From DT-110 sp964342305 (GTDB lineage Bacteria; Bacteroidota; Bacteroidia; Chitinophagales; Saprospiraceae): a stretch of DNA of 64,000 bases. The notes under the pieces are model-generated. The model was given only the letters and a program-made list of their open reading frames with translations, was not told the DNA's origin and ran no database searches. The translations under genes and the position numbers were made by a program. The stretch spans positions 55,987-119,986 of the forward strand of contig CAYFGK010000001.1 of NCBI GenBank assembly GCA_964342305.1. The letters run 5' to 3'. How positions within the stretch are numbered: the first letter of the stretch is position 1; the number at the start of each line of letters is the position of its first letter. This document shows, piece after piece, positions 8,975 to 18,136 of this stretch.

Positions 8975-10663
8975 TTATTCGGGACTTCCTTCCCGGTATC
9001 CTTCCACGTCGAACGTACCAAACTCGCCAACACTTACGGTGCCTTCCATTTCATCACCGTTGATGACAATGGTAAACTGCAGAGTGATCGACTGGCCACC
9101 CATTGCAATGGGTGCCGCAAAGGTGAGGGTGTTCCCTTCCAGAGCCGCGTTCTCAATATCGGTAGGCTCCGGTGCCTGGGAATTGGATAACTGGCCGGTA
9201 ATTTCTCCGCCTTCCTGGGTCAGCGTAAGGGTTCCTTCGGCAGTCTGACCGGGAACGTCTACCGTGTACGCCCAGGTGCCTCCCACTTTTGCGGAAGCAT
9301 TGGGGTCACCCTTGGCCGCAGCTTTCTTAGCTTCGTATTCGAAGAGATGACCATCGGCCATTACGAAACGCACATTCGATCCCTCCTCGAAATAATTGCC
9401 ATCCGTTACTAACAGGTTACCCATCTTACCTTCTTCCAGCGTACCCATCAGATTGCTGACTCCCAGCATCAGCGCCGGATTGGTGGTCAGGGAAGCCAGT
9501 GCCTGTTCCTCGGTAAGGCCATTCTTGATCATCCGGCGCAGATTCTCGCGGATATCGTTGGCCGAAGCTTCCATAGTACTGAAGCCGAACGCAATACCAG
9601 CCTTGGCCAGCGTTGCTGCCTGTGACTCAAATTCGGTCATGCGCTCACTGGCACGCTTCTGCAGCATTTTCATTTCGTCGTCCATAGCTTCTTCCTCGCC
9701 CTCTTTCTTTTTCTTCTCTTTGGGCGGATCCGGCAATTCCAGACTCACGATAACGGGAATGTTTTTACCATCCAGCTGGTCCACAACGTGCCAGGCCTCT
9801 TTGACACCGGTCATGACAACGTCGAAGCCCAGGTCATCCTGCATCCGCATTACGCGATACATGGATTTTACATCCGGCGCCATAAAGAATACGGGCAGTT
9901 CACCATTCACTACGGGCACCAGGGCCTCCAGCGCTTCGTTGCGCTCGGGGCGATCCATGCCCTTTGGGTTTTTGGCGTAAGCCTCCATATGGCGCTGCAT
10001 CTGTTCCGTTTGCTTGTAAAGCTCTGTGAATTTGGCCATCACTCCGATAACAGTAGCGGGGAAAACGCCGGGCGCACTGCTGAATTGGGCAAACTGGGAA
10101 ACGCCCTCCGCGAGGAGCATGTCTTCACCACTTTCACCGGCAAGCAGAATGATCGATCCTTTACCAGGCAACATACGACCGCGAGGTACTACGTGAGCTG
10201 CTGTAAAGCCCAGCTCACGTAAATCGGAAACCGACTTCTCATCGTGCTTGAGTTCTCCACGAACTTGCTTCTCGGGAGTTACACCGGCCAATTCGCGGGG
10301 TGGATCACCCGGGTTCACTCCGTCGGAACGACGACCGCGGTTCGGGCCGTTCTCTTCCCGTTCGGGGCGTGGAACACCAGCATTGGACAAGCCATCAATG
10401 AAGCCGGCGTAAATAAACATGGAATCGGCATCAATCACCTTAGCATCGGCAGGTACCGATACGTTGGTACCCATCGCCTGAATAAGACCATCCTTCACTA
10501 CGATCGTAGCGCCTGCCACCTGTTGTCCAGGTTGGGGGATAATGGTCGCATTCGTAAAAGCATAAGTACGGGTGACTGGTTTTAGGGCATCTTCCACGCT
10601 TTGCGCCTGTAAGGACAGGCCCATAGCCAGGAAGGCTAAAACCATAGTAAGCATTTTTCTCAT
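8975..10663 (-). CDS. Secreted amidohydrolase-fold protein, metal ligands lost, extra C-terminal beta domain
   Basis: A 562-residue exported protein (signal peptide to about residue 20, LSLQAQ). Residues ~30-440 have the amidohydrolase layout (TNATIIPQPGQQVAGATIVV, later NPALMLGVSNLMGTLEEGKMGNLL), but the HxH position reads GFIDGLSN (L92, N94), so the metal site is missing. A charged insertion with KEKKKKEGEEEAMDDE lies near residue 310. Residues ~450-562 form an added beta-rich domain (GTWAYTVDVPGQTAEGTL, IENAALEGNTLTFAAPI) of a kind seen at the end of secreted Bacteroidota hydrolases. It is the first gene of the operon. The stop is 27 bp before the next start. Confidence 0.82.
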   Translation of the reverse strand: MRKMLTMVLAFLAMGLSLQAQSVEDALKPVTRTYAFTNATIIPQPGQQVAGATIVVKDGLIQAMGTNVSVPADAKVIDADSMFIYAGFIDGLSNAGVPRPEREENGPNRGRRSDGVNPGDPPRELAGVTPEKQVRGELKHDEKSVSDLRELGFTAAHVVPRGRMLPGKGSIILLAGESGEDMLLAEGVSQFAQFSSAPGVFPATVIGVMAKFTELYKQTEQMQRHMEAYAKNPKGMDRPERNEALEALVPVVNGELPVFFMAPDVKSMYRVMRMQDDLGFDVVMTGVKEAWHVVDQLDGKNIPVIVSLELPDPPKEKKKKEGEEEAMDDEMKMLQKRASERMTEFESQAATLAKAGIAFGFSTMEASANDIRENLRRMIKNGLTEEQALASLTTNPALMLGVSNLMGTLEEGKMGNLLVTDGNYFEEGSNVRFVMADGHLFEYEAKKAAAKGDPNASAKVGGTWAYTVDVPGQTAEGTLTLTQEGGEITGQLSNSQAPEPTDIENAALEGNTLTFAAPIAMGGQSITLQFTIVINGDEMEGTVSVGEFGTFDVEGYREGSPE

Positions 10664-10704
10664 ACGAAAAATTTGTGGTTATTTAATGACTAAACGAATT
10701 TTTG

Positions 10705-10726
10705 AAAGGCCCAGGAAAAGGCCTTT
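10705..10726. other. Hairpin in the leader of the amidohydrolase operon
   Basis: AAAGGCC (10705-10711) and GGCCTTT (10720-10726) form a perfect 7-bp stem with an 8-nt loop and a T run on the plus strand. No plus-strand gene ends here, so it is more likely a leader hairpin of the minus-strand operon, about 45 nt before its ATG. Confidence 0.35.
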
Positions 10727-10800
10727 TTTATTGGACAGATTCACCAGGTGGGATTATGCAGGAGCCTCGGATAAAATAGCTATCCGGACCCGAATTACTC

Positions 10801-10829
10801 CAAAGGTACGCAATACTGATTTTTTTCAA
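10801..10829 (-). promoter_or_regulatory. Bacteroidota-type promoter of the amidohydrolase operon
   Basis: Minus strand: TTG (10829-10827), 18-nt spacer, TACCTTTG (10808-10801), a full match to TTG-N(17-23)-TAnnTTTG. The leader would be about 130 nt and would contain the hairpin at 10705-10726. Confidence 0.55.
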
Positions 10830-10945
10830 ACATCCCGTTTACACAAATAATTTGGGGTCGGGGTGCATTTAGTTCGGACTATTATTCCGCAGACGCCCGA
10901 ATTTCAATATTTTCAGGCCACGAGACGTACAAACTATTCCCTCGG

Positions 10946-12922
10946 ATGGCGACCAAAAAGCGTAAAACCAATTCTGCCAAGTCTTCATTGCCCGCCTGGC
11001 TACAGCGCCCGGTATGGCACGCCCTCTTCCTCGGCCTGCTGGGAACCATTCTGTATGCCAATACCCTCGGCCACGGCTACGTGCAGGACGACGCCATTGT
11101 CATTACCGAAAATGCCTTTACGCAAGAAGGATTTCGGGGAATTCCCGGCATTTTCCAAAACGATACCTTTTTCGGGTTCTTCCAGGATAAAAACAAAGCC
11201 CGCCTGGTAGCTGGTGGGCGTTATCGCCCGCTGTCGGTAGCTACCTTTGCCCTCGAACAAGGCCTCTGGGGGCAATCAGCTTTCGCCAGTCATCTGATCA
11301 ATGTCCTGCTCTACGGTAGTTGTGTGGTTTTATTGTTCTGGGTGTTGCGGTCTTCCCTGGCTTCCGCCAAAAAAGGATACCGGTTCATCATTCCGCTGCT
11401 GGTAACCGTGCTGTTCCTTACCCACCCAATCCATACCGAAGCCGTAGCAAATATCAAAGGGCGTGACGAAATCATGGCCCTCCTGGGAGGCCTGGGCGCC
11501 TGGTGGTTCTCTCTGCGGGGGCTCCGGACCGGCAGGTGGATATATCACCTGGCCGGAGCACTGGTGCTGTTCCTGGGTATGTTGTCCAAAGAAAATGCCT
11601 TTACCTTCATCGGGATCCTGCCCCTCGCTTGGTTTGTTTTCACCGAGCGTCGCATTCGGGAGCTGTGGCTCCCTGCCTTGCCTTATGCCTTGGCCGGCGT
11701 GGTTTTCCTCGTAATCCGTTCGGCCATCTTGCCCGATACGGATTCGGGACCCGTTCAGGAATTGATGAACAACCCTTTCCTGCGCTGGACTAACGGTAGC
11801 TACGAAGCCCTCACTTTCGCTGAAAAGCTACCGACCATCCTTTACACCTGGATGCGCTATCTGCAACTCCTTTTTGCACCCGTGGTGCTTACACACGACT
11901 ATTACCCGCGCCACATCGCTCTCCACACCTGGGGCGATCCGCTGGTACTGATTAGCGCAGTGCTGTACCTGGCCCTGATCGCCTATGCGGTCCGGGGTGT
12001 GTTGAAGCGCGATCACCTGGCGTTCGGAGTGGCCTTTTTCCTGGTGACTTTCTTGCCTGTATCCAACCTGCTGTTCCCCATCGGCACGAATATGGCGGAG
12101 CGCCTGCTGTTCATGCCCTCTGTTGGCTGGGCCCTGGCCGTTGGCATCGGGATGTTTCGTTTAGGGATTATGCTTTCGCAAAAAAAGAAAAAAGTCAGCT
12201 GGGCGTCGGTTAAAACACCGCTGGCAATCGTGGGAATAGTGGGGATTTTGTTTTCTTACAAAACAGTTCTGCGCAATCCTGCCTGGAAAAGCAACTATAC
12301 CCTGTTTACCACCGATGTTCAGGTGTCGCAACGCTCAGCCAAACTGCGCAACGCCGTTGGCGGTGAGCTATTGGCCCAATCAGCCGGGGAGTCCGACCCC
12401 GCCCGGCAGCGAGCCATGCGGGAAGAAGCAGTCGGACATCTGCAACAGGCCATCGATATTCACCCGCTGTACAAAAATGCATACCTGCTACTGGGAAATG
12501 CGTACAACTACCTGAACCAGTACGAGGCATCCATCGACAGCTACCAAAAAGCCCTGCAATTGGATCCTGGTTACGCCGAAGCCCAGCGAAATCTGGGAAT
12601 TACGTACCGGCAGGCCGGTCAGTATTACGGTGAGCAACGGGGCGATCTCAACCAGGCTATCCAATACCTCAAGGAAGCATTGCGATTGCAACCCGACGAC
12701 TACGAGGTGCTGCGATTGTTGGGCGTAGCTCATGGCGTGGGCGGACAACACCAACAGGCGGCTGCTTATTTTGAGCAGGCAGTCCGGCAACAACCCGATA
12801 ACGCCACCGCCTGGTTTAACCTGGCGCAGGGCCGCGAGTACGCTGGTGACGTTGCCGGTGCGCAACAAGCGCTGGCCCGCGCACAAGAAATCGATCCGGA
12901 TATTCAGCAAAAAATGAATTGA
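10946..12922 (+). CDS. Polytopic TMTC-like glycosyltransferase-fold protein with TPR domain
   Basis: A 658-residue membrane protein. The first ~430 residues hold about ten hydrophobic helices and an acidic first-loop motif (YVQDDAIVITENA) typical of GT-C fold mannosyltransferase-like proteins (DUF1736/TMTC group). The last ~170 residues are TPR repeats (YLLLGNAYNYLNQYEASIDS, AQRNLGITYRQAGQYY, AWFNLAQGREYAGDVAGAQ). In eukaryotes TMTC proteins O-mannosylate cadherins; the bacterial role is unknown, probably sugar transfer at the outer face of the inner membrane. The start follows a basic MATKKRKTNSAK stretch. It opens a plus-strand run of genes and its TGA overlaps the next ATG by one base. Confidence 0.8.
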   Translation: MATKKRKTNSAKSSLPAWLQRPVWHALFLGLLGTILYANTLGHGYVQDDAIVITENAFTQEGFRGIPGIFQNDTFFGFFQDKNKARLVAGGRYRPLSVATFALEQGLWGQSAFASHLINVLLYGSCVVLLFWVLRSSLASAKKGYRFIIPLLVTVLFLTHPIHTEAVANIKGRDEIMALLGGLGAWWFSLRGLRTGRWIYHLAGALVLFLGMLSKENAFTFIGILPLAWFVFTERRIRELWLPALPYALAGVVFLVIRSAILPDTDSGPVQELMNNPFLRWTNGSYEALTFAEKLPTILYTWMRYLQLLFAPVVLTHDYYPRHIALHTWGDPLVLISAVLYLALIAYAVRGVLKRDHLAFGVAFFLVTFLPVSNLLFPIGTNMAERLLFMPSVGWALAVGIGMFRLGIMLSQKKKKVSWASVKTPLAIVGIVGILFSYKTVLRNPAWKSNYTLFTTDVQVSQRSAKLRNAVGGELLAQSAGESDPARQRAMREEAVGHLQQAIDIHPLYKNAYLLLGNAYNYLNQYEASIDSYQKALQLDPGYAEAQRNLGITYRQAGQYYGEQRGDLNQAIQYLKEALRLQPDDYEVLRLLGVAHGVGGQHQQAAAYFEQAVRQQPDNATAWFNLAQGREYAGDVAGAQQALARAQEIDPDIQQKMN

Positions 12923-13446
12923 TGAACGACGCATTACGGTTCCCGATTGGGCTGTACGAAGCCCCTGCCCGGATTACGGCAGCCCAACGTATTGCCTGGA
13001 TCGACGATCTGGCGGCCCAACCCTTCGATCTGGAGCGGTTGGTACGTTCCTTACCCGAAGCAGACCTGAACCGGGCCTATCGCCCGGGTGGCTGGACGAT
13101 ACGGCAGGTGGTCCACCATTTGCCCGATAGTCACCTGAATGCCTACGTTCGCTATAAATTGAGCCTTACCCTGGATAATCCCAGTATATTACCATACCCC
13201 GAGAAAGCCTGGGCCGAGTTGCCGGATGGCCGCGAAGGTCCCATCGATGATTCCCTGGACATGTTTAAAAGCATTCATGCGCGTTGGGTACGATGTTTGC
13301 AACACATGTCAGAAAGCGACTGGCAACGAACTTATTTTCACCCCGAACACCAGCGGACCTTCGTTCTGGACGAAGCGCTGGGTAGTTATGTCTGGCATGG
13401 GCGTCACCATATCGCCCATATCGAAAATGCACTGAACGATGAATGA
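12922..13446 (+). CDS. YfiT/DinB-family bacillithiol-transferase-like metal enzyme
   Basis: A 174-residue four-helix-bundle protein. The metal-binding histidines are visible in RQVVHHLPDSH (about residues 60-70) and in WHGRHHIAHIE near the end, and LYEAPARITAAQRIAWI and GGWTIRQVVHHLPDSHLNAY match the YfiT (putative bacillithiol/thiol S-transferase) group of the DinB superfamily. It may conjugate a low-molecular-weight thiol to electrophiles. The ATG at 12922 overlaps the previous stop (TGATG) and its own end overlaps the next start by eight bases, so translation is probably coupled. Confidence 0.85.
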   Translation: MNDALRFPIGLYEAPARITAAQRIAWIDDLAAQPFDLERLVRSLPEADLNRAYRPGGWTIRQVVHHLPDSHLNAYVRYKLSLTLDNPSILPYPEKAWAELPDGREGPIDDSLDMFKSIHARWVRCLQHMSESDWQRTYFHPEHQRTFVLDEALGSYVWHGRHHIAHIENALNDE

Positions 13447-16438
13447 ACGACGCACGACCTGGATGATGCTCTTTTTGTGGATAGCCTGGCTACCATTAAC
13501 TGCCCAATCTGATCCCTTCGAGGCTACTGATCCTTCCGAGGCCTGGGTAGACTCCGTATTCCAATCGCTCACCCCCGAGGAGCGGTTAGGACAGTTATTT
13601 ATGATCCGGGCGCATTCTGATCTTGGTGCCGACCATATTCGCTCCGTAGAACAACAGATCGAAAAATACAAAGTGGGAGGCCTCTGTTTTTTTCAGGGCA
13701 CGCCGGAAAAGCAGGTGGAATTAATCAATCAATATCAGGCACTAAGCCCCGACATTCCGTTAATGGTGGCCATCGATGGAGAATGGGGATTGGGGATGCG
13801 CATGAAAGAATCGACCATCAGCTTTCCTTACCAGTTGATGCTGGGGGCGATACAAGATAATGACCTGATCTACGAGATGGGAAAAGAGATTGCTTATCAG
13901 TTTCGCCGTACGGGCGTGACCGTCAATTTTGCTCCCGTGGTCGACGTCAATAATAACCCTAATAATCCCGTCATCAACTTTCGATCCTTTGGGGAAGACC
14001 GCTTCAACGTAGCCGTGAAAAGCTATATGTACATGAAAGGCATGCAGGATAACGGATTGCTGGGATGTGCCAAGCATTTTCCCGGGCACGGTGATACCGA
14101 TGTCGATTCACATCTCGACTTGCCGGTGATTAATCATTCACGGTCCCGCCTCGATAGTCTCGAACTGTATCCCTTCAAAGTCCTGGCCGACCAGGGAGTG
14201 GGAAGCATGATGATCGCCCACCTCAATGTGCCGGCCCTCGATGACCGGAAAAACCGTCCCACCACACTTTCGCGGCCTACGGTCACCGGCCTGCTCCGCG
14301 AGGACATGGGGTATGATGGGTTGTTGTTTACCGATGCCCTGGAAATGAAAGGGGTCACCAAGCATTTCGAAGCGGGAGAGGTTGAAGCCGAAGCCCTCGT
14401 AGCGGGCAACGACATTTTAACCCTGCCCGAGGACATTGGGGCGGCCATCCGCGAGATCAAAGCTTATCTGGCTGATGGCCGGCTCAGTCAGAAGCAAGTC
14501 GATCAGAGTGTTCGACGCGTTCTGCGAACTAAATACCAATTGGGCCTGACCGGCTACGAGGCCCTCGATGCAGAATCGGTTCGCCAGGAGATTAATCGCC
14601 CCGAAGCGGAAGTATTGCGCCGTCGCCTGATCCGCGCATCCCTCACCCTGGTGCGTAACGGCCGGCAAATGGTACCCTTCCAGAGCCTGGATACCCTCGA
14701 TATGGCTTCGCTGAGTATCGGCGCCTCATCCCCCACCGTATTCCAAAAGCGATTGGGCGATTACAAAAAAATGATGGCCCTGCAGTCTTCCAAAGATATT
14801 TCCGAAGCCGATAGCGAGCGCCTGCTGCGTTTGCTGGGACGCAGGGAAGTGGTAGTGGTGAGCCTGCACGGCATGAGTCAGTACGCACGGGCTAATTTTG
14901 GCCTGGACCCATCGACTATTCAGTTTCTCAAAAAATTGAATGAGCAAACAACCGTTGTGCTCACTATTTTCGGGAACCCCTATAGCTTGAAAGATTTTGA
15001 TAGCTTCGATCACGTGCTTGTGGCTTACGCAGAAGAAGATGCAATTCAGGATCTGGCTGCCCAGAGCTTGTTTGGTGTCTTTGGGTTACGTGGCCGATTG
15101 CCGGTGACGGCTTCTCCTCTTAGCCGTTACAATCAGGGAGTATACACGCGACCACTCTACCGTATGGGTTACGGTATCCCTGAAGAGGTCGGTTTGGACC
15201 GGGATTCCCTGGTGCTCATCGATAAGTACATGGACGAGGCCATCCGCAAGCACGCAACCCCCGGTGGGGTGGTCCTGGTGGCCCGTGATCGTCAGATCGT
15301 TTGGCATAAAGCCTATGGTCATCACACTTATACCCGCCGGGTACCCACCGAAGTGAATGACCAGTTCGATATGGCCTCCATAACTAAGGTTGCCGCTTCT
15401 ACGCTGGCCATGATGCGCCTCCAAGACGAGGGACTGATCGATGTGGACCAGCCCATCAGCAAGTACCTTCGTGAACTGCGGGCCACTAATAAGGCCAGTC
15501 TGGTCATTGGGGATATTATGGCTCACCAGGCCGGTTTGAAGGCCTGGATACCCTTCTATAAACGGACATTGACACCGGATCGCGGTCATCCTCAGCCGGA
15601 CCCGCGTTATTATCGCACCCGGGAAGAGCCCGGATACAGCATTCCCGTCTCGCCCGGCCTGTACATGCGGGATGATTACGTGGATACCATCTGGACGGAG
15701 ATCGTGGAATCGGACCTCCGAAATAGTAAAAACTACCGCTACAGCGACCTGGGTTTCTACTTGATCGCCCGGTTAGTGAAAGAGCGTACCGGTCAGGACC
15801 TGGATGATTTCGTGTCACGGGAGTTTTATCGGCCCATGGGGCTCGAAAGCCTGACTTTTAACCCCTGGCAGAAGGGTAAGATCGATCGGGTAGTTCCCAC
15901 CGAGGAAGATCAATATTTCCGCTACCGGCGGCTTCAGGGCTATGTACACGATATGGGGGCAGCCATGATGGGAGGAGTCAGTGGTCATGCGGGCCTGTTT
16001 GGTAATGCAAAAGACCTGGCAGCCCTAATGCAAATGCTTTTGGATGAAGGTAAATACGGGGGGCAGCAATACCTCCAACCCGAAACCATTCAAAAATTTA
16101 CGCACCGGTATAACCACAGTACCCGCCGGGGCATTGGGTTCGATATGCCTCAACTCGACCATCGGTACCCGGCCAATTTGTCGGAGCTGGCATCAGAAGA
16201 TACCTTCGGGCATCTGGGCTTTACCGGCACCTGCGTGTGGGCCGATCCCGATGAGAGGGTCCTGTACGTATTTTTATCGAACCGGACCTTCCCGTCCATG
16301 GGGAATCACCGCTTGAATAAGCTCGATACCCGACCTCGTATACAGGATCAGGTGTATCGTGCGTTATCTACCGACAAACAGCCAGATGCCATTAGTGCAG
16401 TGAAACCAGTTACGGGTACTTCGACTGCTGGTTATTAA
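13439..16438 (+). CDS. GH3 beta-N-acetylglucosaminidase fused to a class C beta-lactamase-like serine hydrolase
   Basis: A 999-residue exported protein (signal peptide ending LPLTAQ). Residues ~35-370 are a NagZ-like GH3 domain with the catalytic dyad loop KHFPGHGDTD (K212-D221) and the nucleophile D299 in LLFTDALEMKG. A GH3 C-terminal domain follows. Residues ~590-985 are a serine beta-lactamase/DD-peptidase-like domain with SITK (S647, K650) and YSD as the YxN-like motif. The pairing of both activities suggests processing of peptidoglycan fragments in the periplasm. This fusion is known in Bacteroidota. It overlaps the YfiT gene by eight bases and is followed 26 bp later by the LolE-like gene. 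Confidence 0.92.
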   Translation: MNERRTTWMMLFLWIAWLPLTAQSDPFEATDPSEAWVDSVFQSLTPEERLGQLFMIRAHSDLGADHIRSVEQQIEKYKVGGLCFFQGTPEKQVELINQYQALSPDIPLMVAIDGEWGLGMRMKESTISFPYQLMLGAIQDNDLIYEMGKEIAYQFRRTGVTVNFAPVVDVNNNPNNPVINFRSFGEDRFNVAVKSYMYMKGMQDNGLLGCAKHFPGHGDTDVDSHLDLPVINHSRSRLDSLELYPFKVLADQGVGSMMIAHLNVPALDDRKNRPTTLSRPTVTGLLREDMGYDGLLFTDALEMKGVTKHFEAGEVEAEALVAGNDILTLPEDIGAAIREIKAYLADGRLSQKQVDQSVRRVLRTKYQLGLTGYEALDAESVRQEINRPEAEVLRRRLIRASLTLVRNGRQMVPFQSLDTLDMASLSIGASSPTVFQKRLGDYKKMMALQSSKDISEADSERLLRLLGRREVVVVSLHGMSQYARANFGLDPSTIQFLKKLNEQTTVVLTIFGNPYSLKDFDSFDHVLVAYAEEDAIQDLAAQSLFGVFGLRGRLPVTASPLSRYNQGVYTRPLYRMGYGIPEEVGLDRDSLVLIDKYMDEAIRKHATPGGVVLVARDRQIVWHKAYGHHTYTRRVPTEVNDQFDMASITKVAASTLAMMRLQDEGLIDVDQPISKYLRELRATNKASLVIGDIMAHQAGLKAWIPFYKRTLTPDRGHPQPDPRYYRTREEPGYSIPVSPGLYMRDDYVDTIWTEIVESDLRNSKNYRYSDLGFYLIARLVKERTGQDLDDFVSREFYRPMGLESLTFNPWQKGKIDRVVPTEEDQYFRYRRLQGYVHDMGAAMMGGVSGHAGLFGNAKDLAALMQMLLDEGKYGGQQYLQPETIQKFTHRYNHSTRRGIGFDMPQLDHRYPANLSELASEDTFGHLGFTGTCVWADPDERVLYVFLSNRTFPSMGNHRLNKLDTRPRIQDQVYRALSTDKQPDAISAVKPVTGTSTAGY

Positions 16439-16464
16439 CTACCTTCACGGGCAAATTTTGCACC

Positions 16465-17682
16465 ATGAATCTTTCGTTTCGCATTGCGCGTCGCTATCTT
16501 TTTGCCAAGCGCTCCACCAATGCGATCAACATAATATCCGGGATTTCCATCTTCGGCTTGTCCGTAGGTACGGCAGCCCTGATCCTGTTGCTGTCGGTCT
16601 TTAATGGCTTTGATGACCTGATCAGCGCCATGTATGGCAATTTTAATCCCGATCTGCGGGTAACCCCCAAAACGGGTAAGACCTTTGTCCTGGAAGAGGC
16701 TCAACTAAACCGTATCCGCAATTTACCCGGCGTGGAATTTGTATCCCAAACCCTGGAGGAGATCGCCTTTTTCGAATACGAAGATAAACAGGATTTTGGC
16801 CTGCTGAAGGGGGTCGATGAATACTACGATCTGGTTACCAATATTGATTCCACCGTCCGGGAGGGCCGCTTCAAACTCACCAATGGAGATCAGCAATTAG
16901 TGGTACTCGGTATGGGTATGCGCACCAAACTTGCCGTAGACGTGACCTCACCCTTCCGCGGTATCAATGTGTACATGGCCAAAAAGGAAGGTGGTGGCTT
17001 ATTTGGCGAACCTTTCCGTCGGCGTACGGTGCAGCCATCGGGTTCTTTCCTGGTGCAACAGGATTTTGATAACCAATACGTGATCAGTTCCCTCGATTTT
17101 GCCCGTCAAATGCTGGCCACCAGCGACGAAGTAAGCGCCCTGGAAGTCAAGGTATCCGACGGGTACCGCATCATTGATGCCAAGCGGGCACTGGAAGCGG
17201 AGCTGGGACCTGAATTCGAGGTGAAGGATCGCTACCAACAGGAGGAGGCCTTCATGAAGTTGATGCAACTGGAAAAGTGGATGGGCTTTGCTATTGGCAG
17301 CCTGATGATGCTCCTGATCGCTTTTAACCTGGTAGGATCGCTGTGGATGTTTGTGCTGGAAAAGAAAAAAGATATTGCTATCCTGAAATCTATGGGGGCT
17401 ACAAACCGCACAGTACGTAACATTTTTTTGAAAGAGGGCGTATTGCTGAGTGCGCTTGGTTTCGGAATCGGCCTTACCCTGGCTGTTCTGTTGTACCTGG
17501 CTCAGAAGCAACTCGACCTGGTCTCGATACCGGGATCGTACGTGGTAAATGCCTATCCGATCAGTTTGCGGTGGGGTGATGTGCTGGTAGTGGCGGTAAC
17601 CGTTATCGGCATTGGTTTGCTGGCATCCATTCCGCCGGCCTTGCGGGCAGTCCGGGTCCCGGCTTTGATTCGGGAGGAATAG
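16465..17682 (+). CDS. LolC/LolE-FtsX family ABC transporter permease
   Basis: A 405-residue inner-membrane protein: one N-terminal transmembrane helix (IFGLSVGTAALILLLSVF), a ~230-residue periplasmic MacB-like domain, and three C-terminal helices (GFAIGSLMMLLIAFNLVGSL, LGFGIGLTLAVLLYL, VAVTVIGIGLLASI). FVLEKKKDIAILKSMGAT is the hallmark cytoplasmic loop of LolC/E and FtsX. Homologues release lipoproteins from the inner membrane or extrude other substrates together with an ATPase (LolD), which is not encoded here. The TAG stop forms the first bases of a GCCTTTCGGCAAAA repeat. Confidence 0.9.
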   Translation: MNLSFRIARRYLFAKRSTNAINIISGISIFGLSVGTAALILLLSVFNGFDDLISAMYGNFNPDLRVTPKTGKTFVLEEAQLNRIRNLPGVEFVSQTLEEIAFFEYEDKQDFGLLKGVDEYYDLVTNIDSTVREGRFKLTNGDQQLVVLGMGMRTKLAVDVTSPFRGINVYMAKKEGGGLFGEPFRRRTVQPSGSFLVQQDFDNQYVISSLDFARQMLATSDEVSALEVKVSDGYRIIDAKRALEAELGPEFEVKDRYQQEEAFMKLMQLEKWMGFAIGSLMMLLIAFNLVGSLWMFVLEKKKDIAILKSMGATNRTVRNIFLKEGVLLSALGFGIGLTLAVLLYLAQKQLDLVSIPGSYVVNAYPISLRWGDVLVVAVTVIGIGLLASIPPALRAVRVPALIREE

Positions 17683-17695
17683 CCTTTCGGCAAAA
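17682..17695 (+). repeat. GCCTTTCGGCAAAA repeat, copy 2
   Basis: Starts on the last base of the LolE-like stop codon and reads in the same sense as that gene. It could act as a very short 3' hairpin. Confidence 0.7.
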
Positions 17696-17752
17696 GAAGT
17701 ATTATCGGATTTCCTGCTATGTACCGTATATTTGCAGTCACAAAACGAGGGT

Positions 17753-18136
17753 ATGAGTACGTGGGAATTTGATTTTCAATGGTTGCGGGTACGGCACTTG
17801 GTCAAGGAGCGGTTTGGAAAGGACAAGCTGCCCGACCTGAACGCAATCCTGTTCCTGATAGGGGTACAGGAACTCGGTCGCTGGAAGAATACCTTTACTA
17901 AGGAGGAGAAGCAAGACCTGATGCATATTGCCATTTGTCGGCTGATGAGCTACGATGGCATTTATGAATTTGCGGGTCGCGACCAGGATGGCTGGCCCCA
18001 CTGGGAGCAAGTCAAAAAGGTGAGTGTCCGTGGGGTGGAAGAACAGGAACAATGGTTGAAAGAACGTGTTATACAATATTTTTCAGACCTGGAAGCCGAA
18101 AACGGCGGCCCGGAAAACAATACGGAAGAAGAATGA
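17753..18136 (+). CDS. Conserved hypothetical protein, Bacteroidota
   Basis: A 127-residue soluble protein without signal peptide or membrane segment; I do not recognise a named domain. It is rich in aromatic and charged residues (STWEFDFQWLRVRHLVKERF, YDGIYEFAGRDQDGWPHW) and ends in an acidic tail (NGGPENNTEEE). The ATG at 17753 is preferred to an upstream TTG because a possible -7 element TATATTTG lies at 17727-17734. The stop overlaps the next start (ATGA), so it is translationally coupled to the cyclophilin lipoprotein. Confidence 0.7.
   Translation: MSTWEFDFQWLRVRHLVKERFGKDKLPDLNAILFLIGVQELGRWKNTFTKEEKQDLMHIAICRLMSYDGIYEFAGRDQDGWPHWEQVKKVSVRGVEEQEQWLKERVIQYFSDLEAENGGPENNTEEE

Noticed and set aside
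9396..9980. 194-residue plus-strand frame in the amidohydrolase operon
   Set aside because: Serine/arginine-rich shadow of the minus-strand gene, which has a clear fold and signal peptide.
10705..10726. Terminator for a plus-strand transcript
   Set aside because: No plus-strand gene ends upstream; it lies in the leader of the minus-strand operon.
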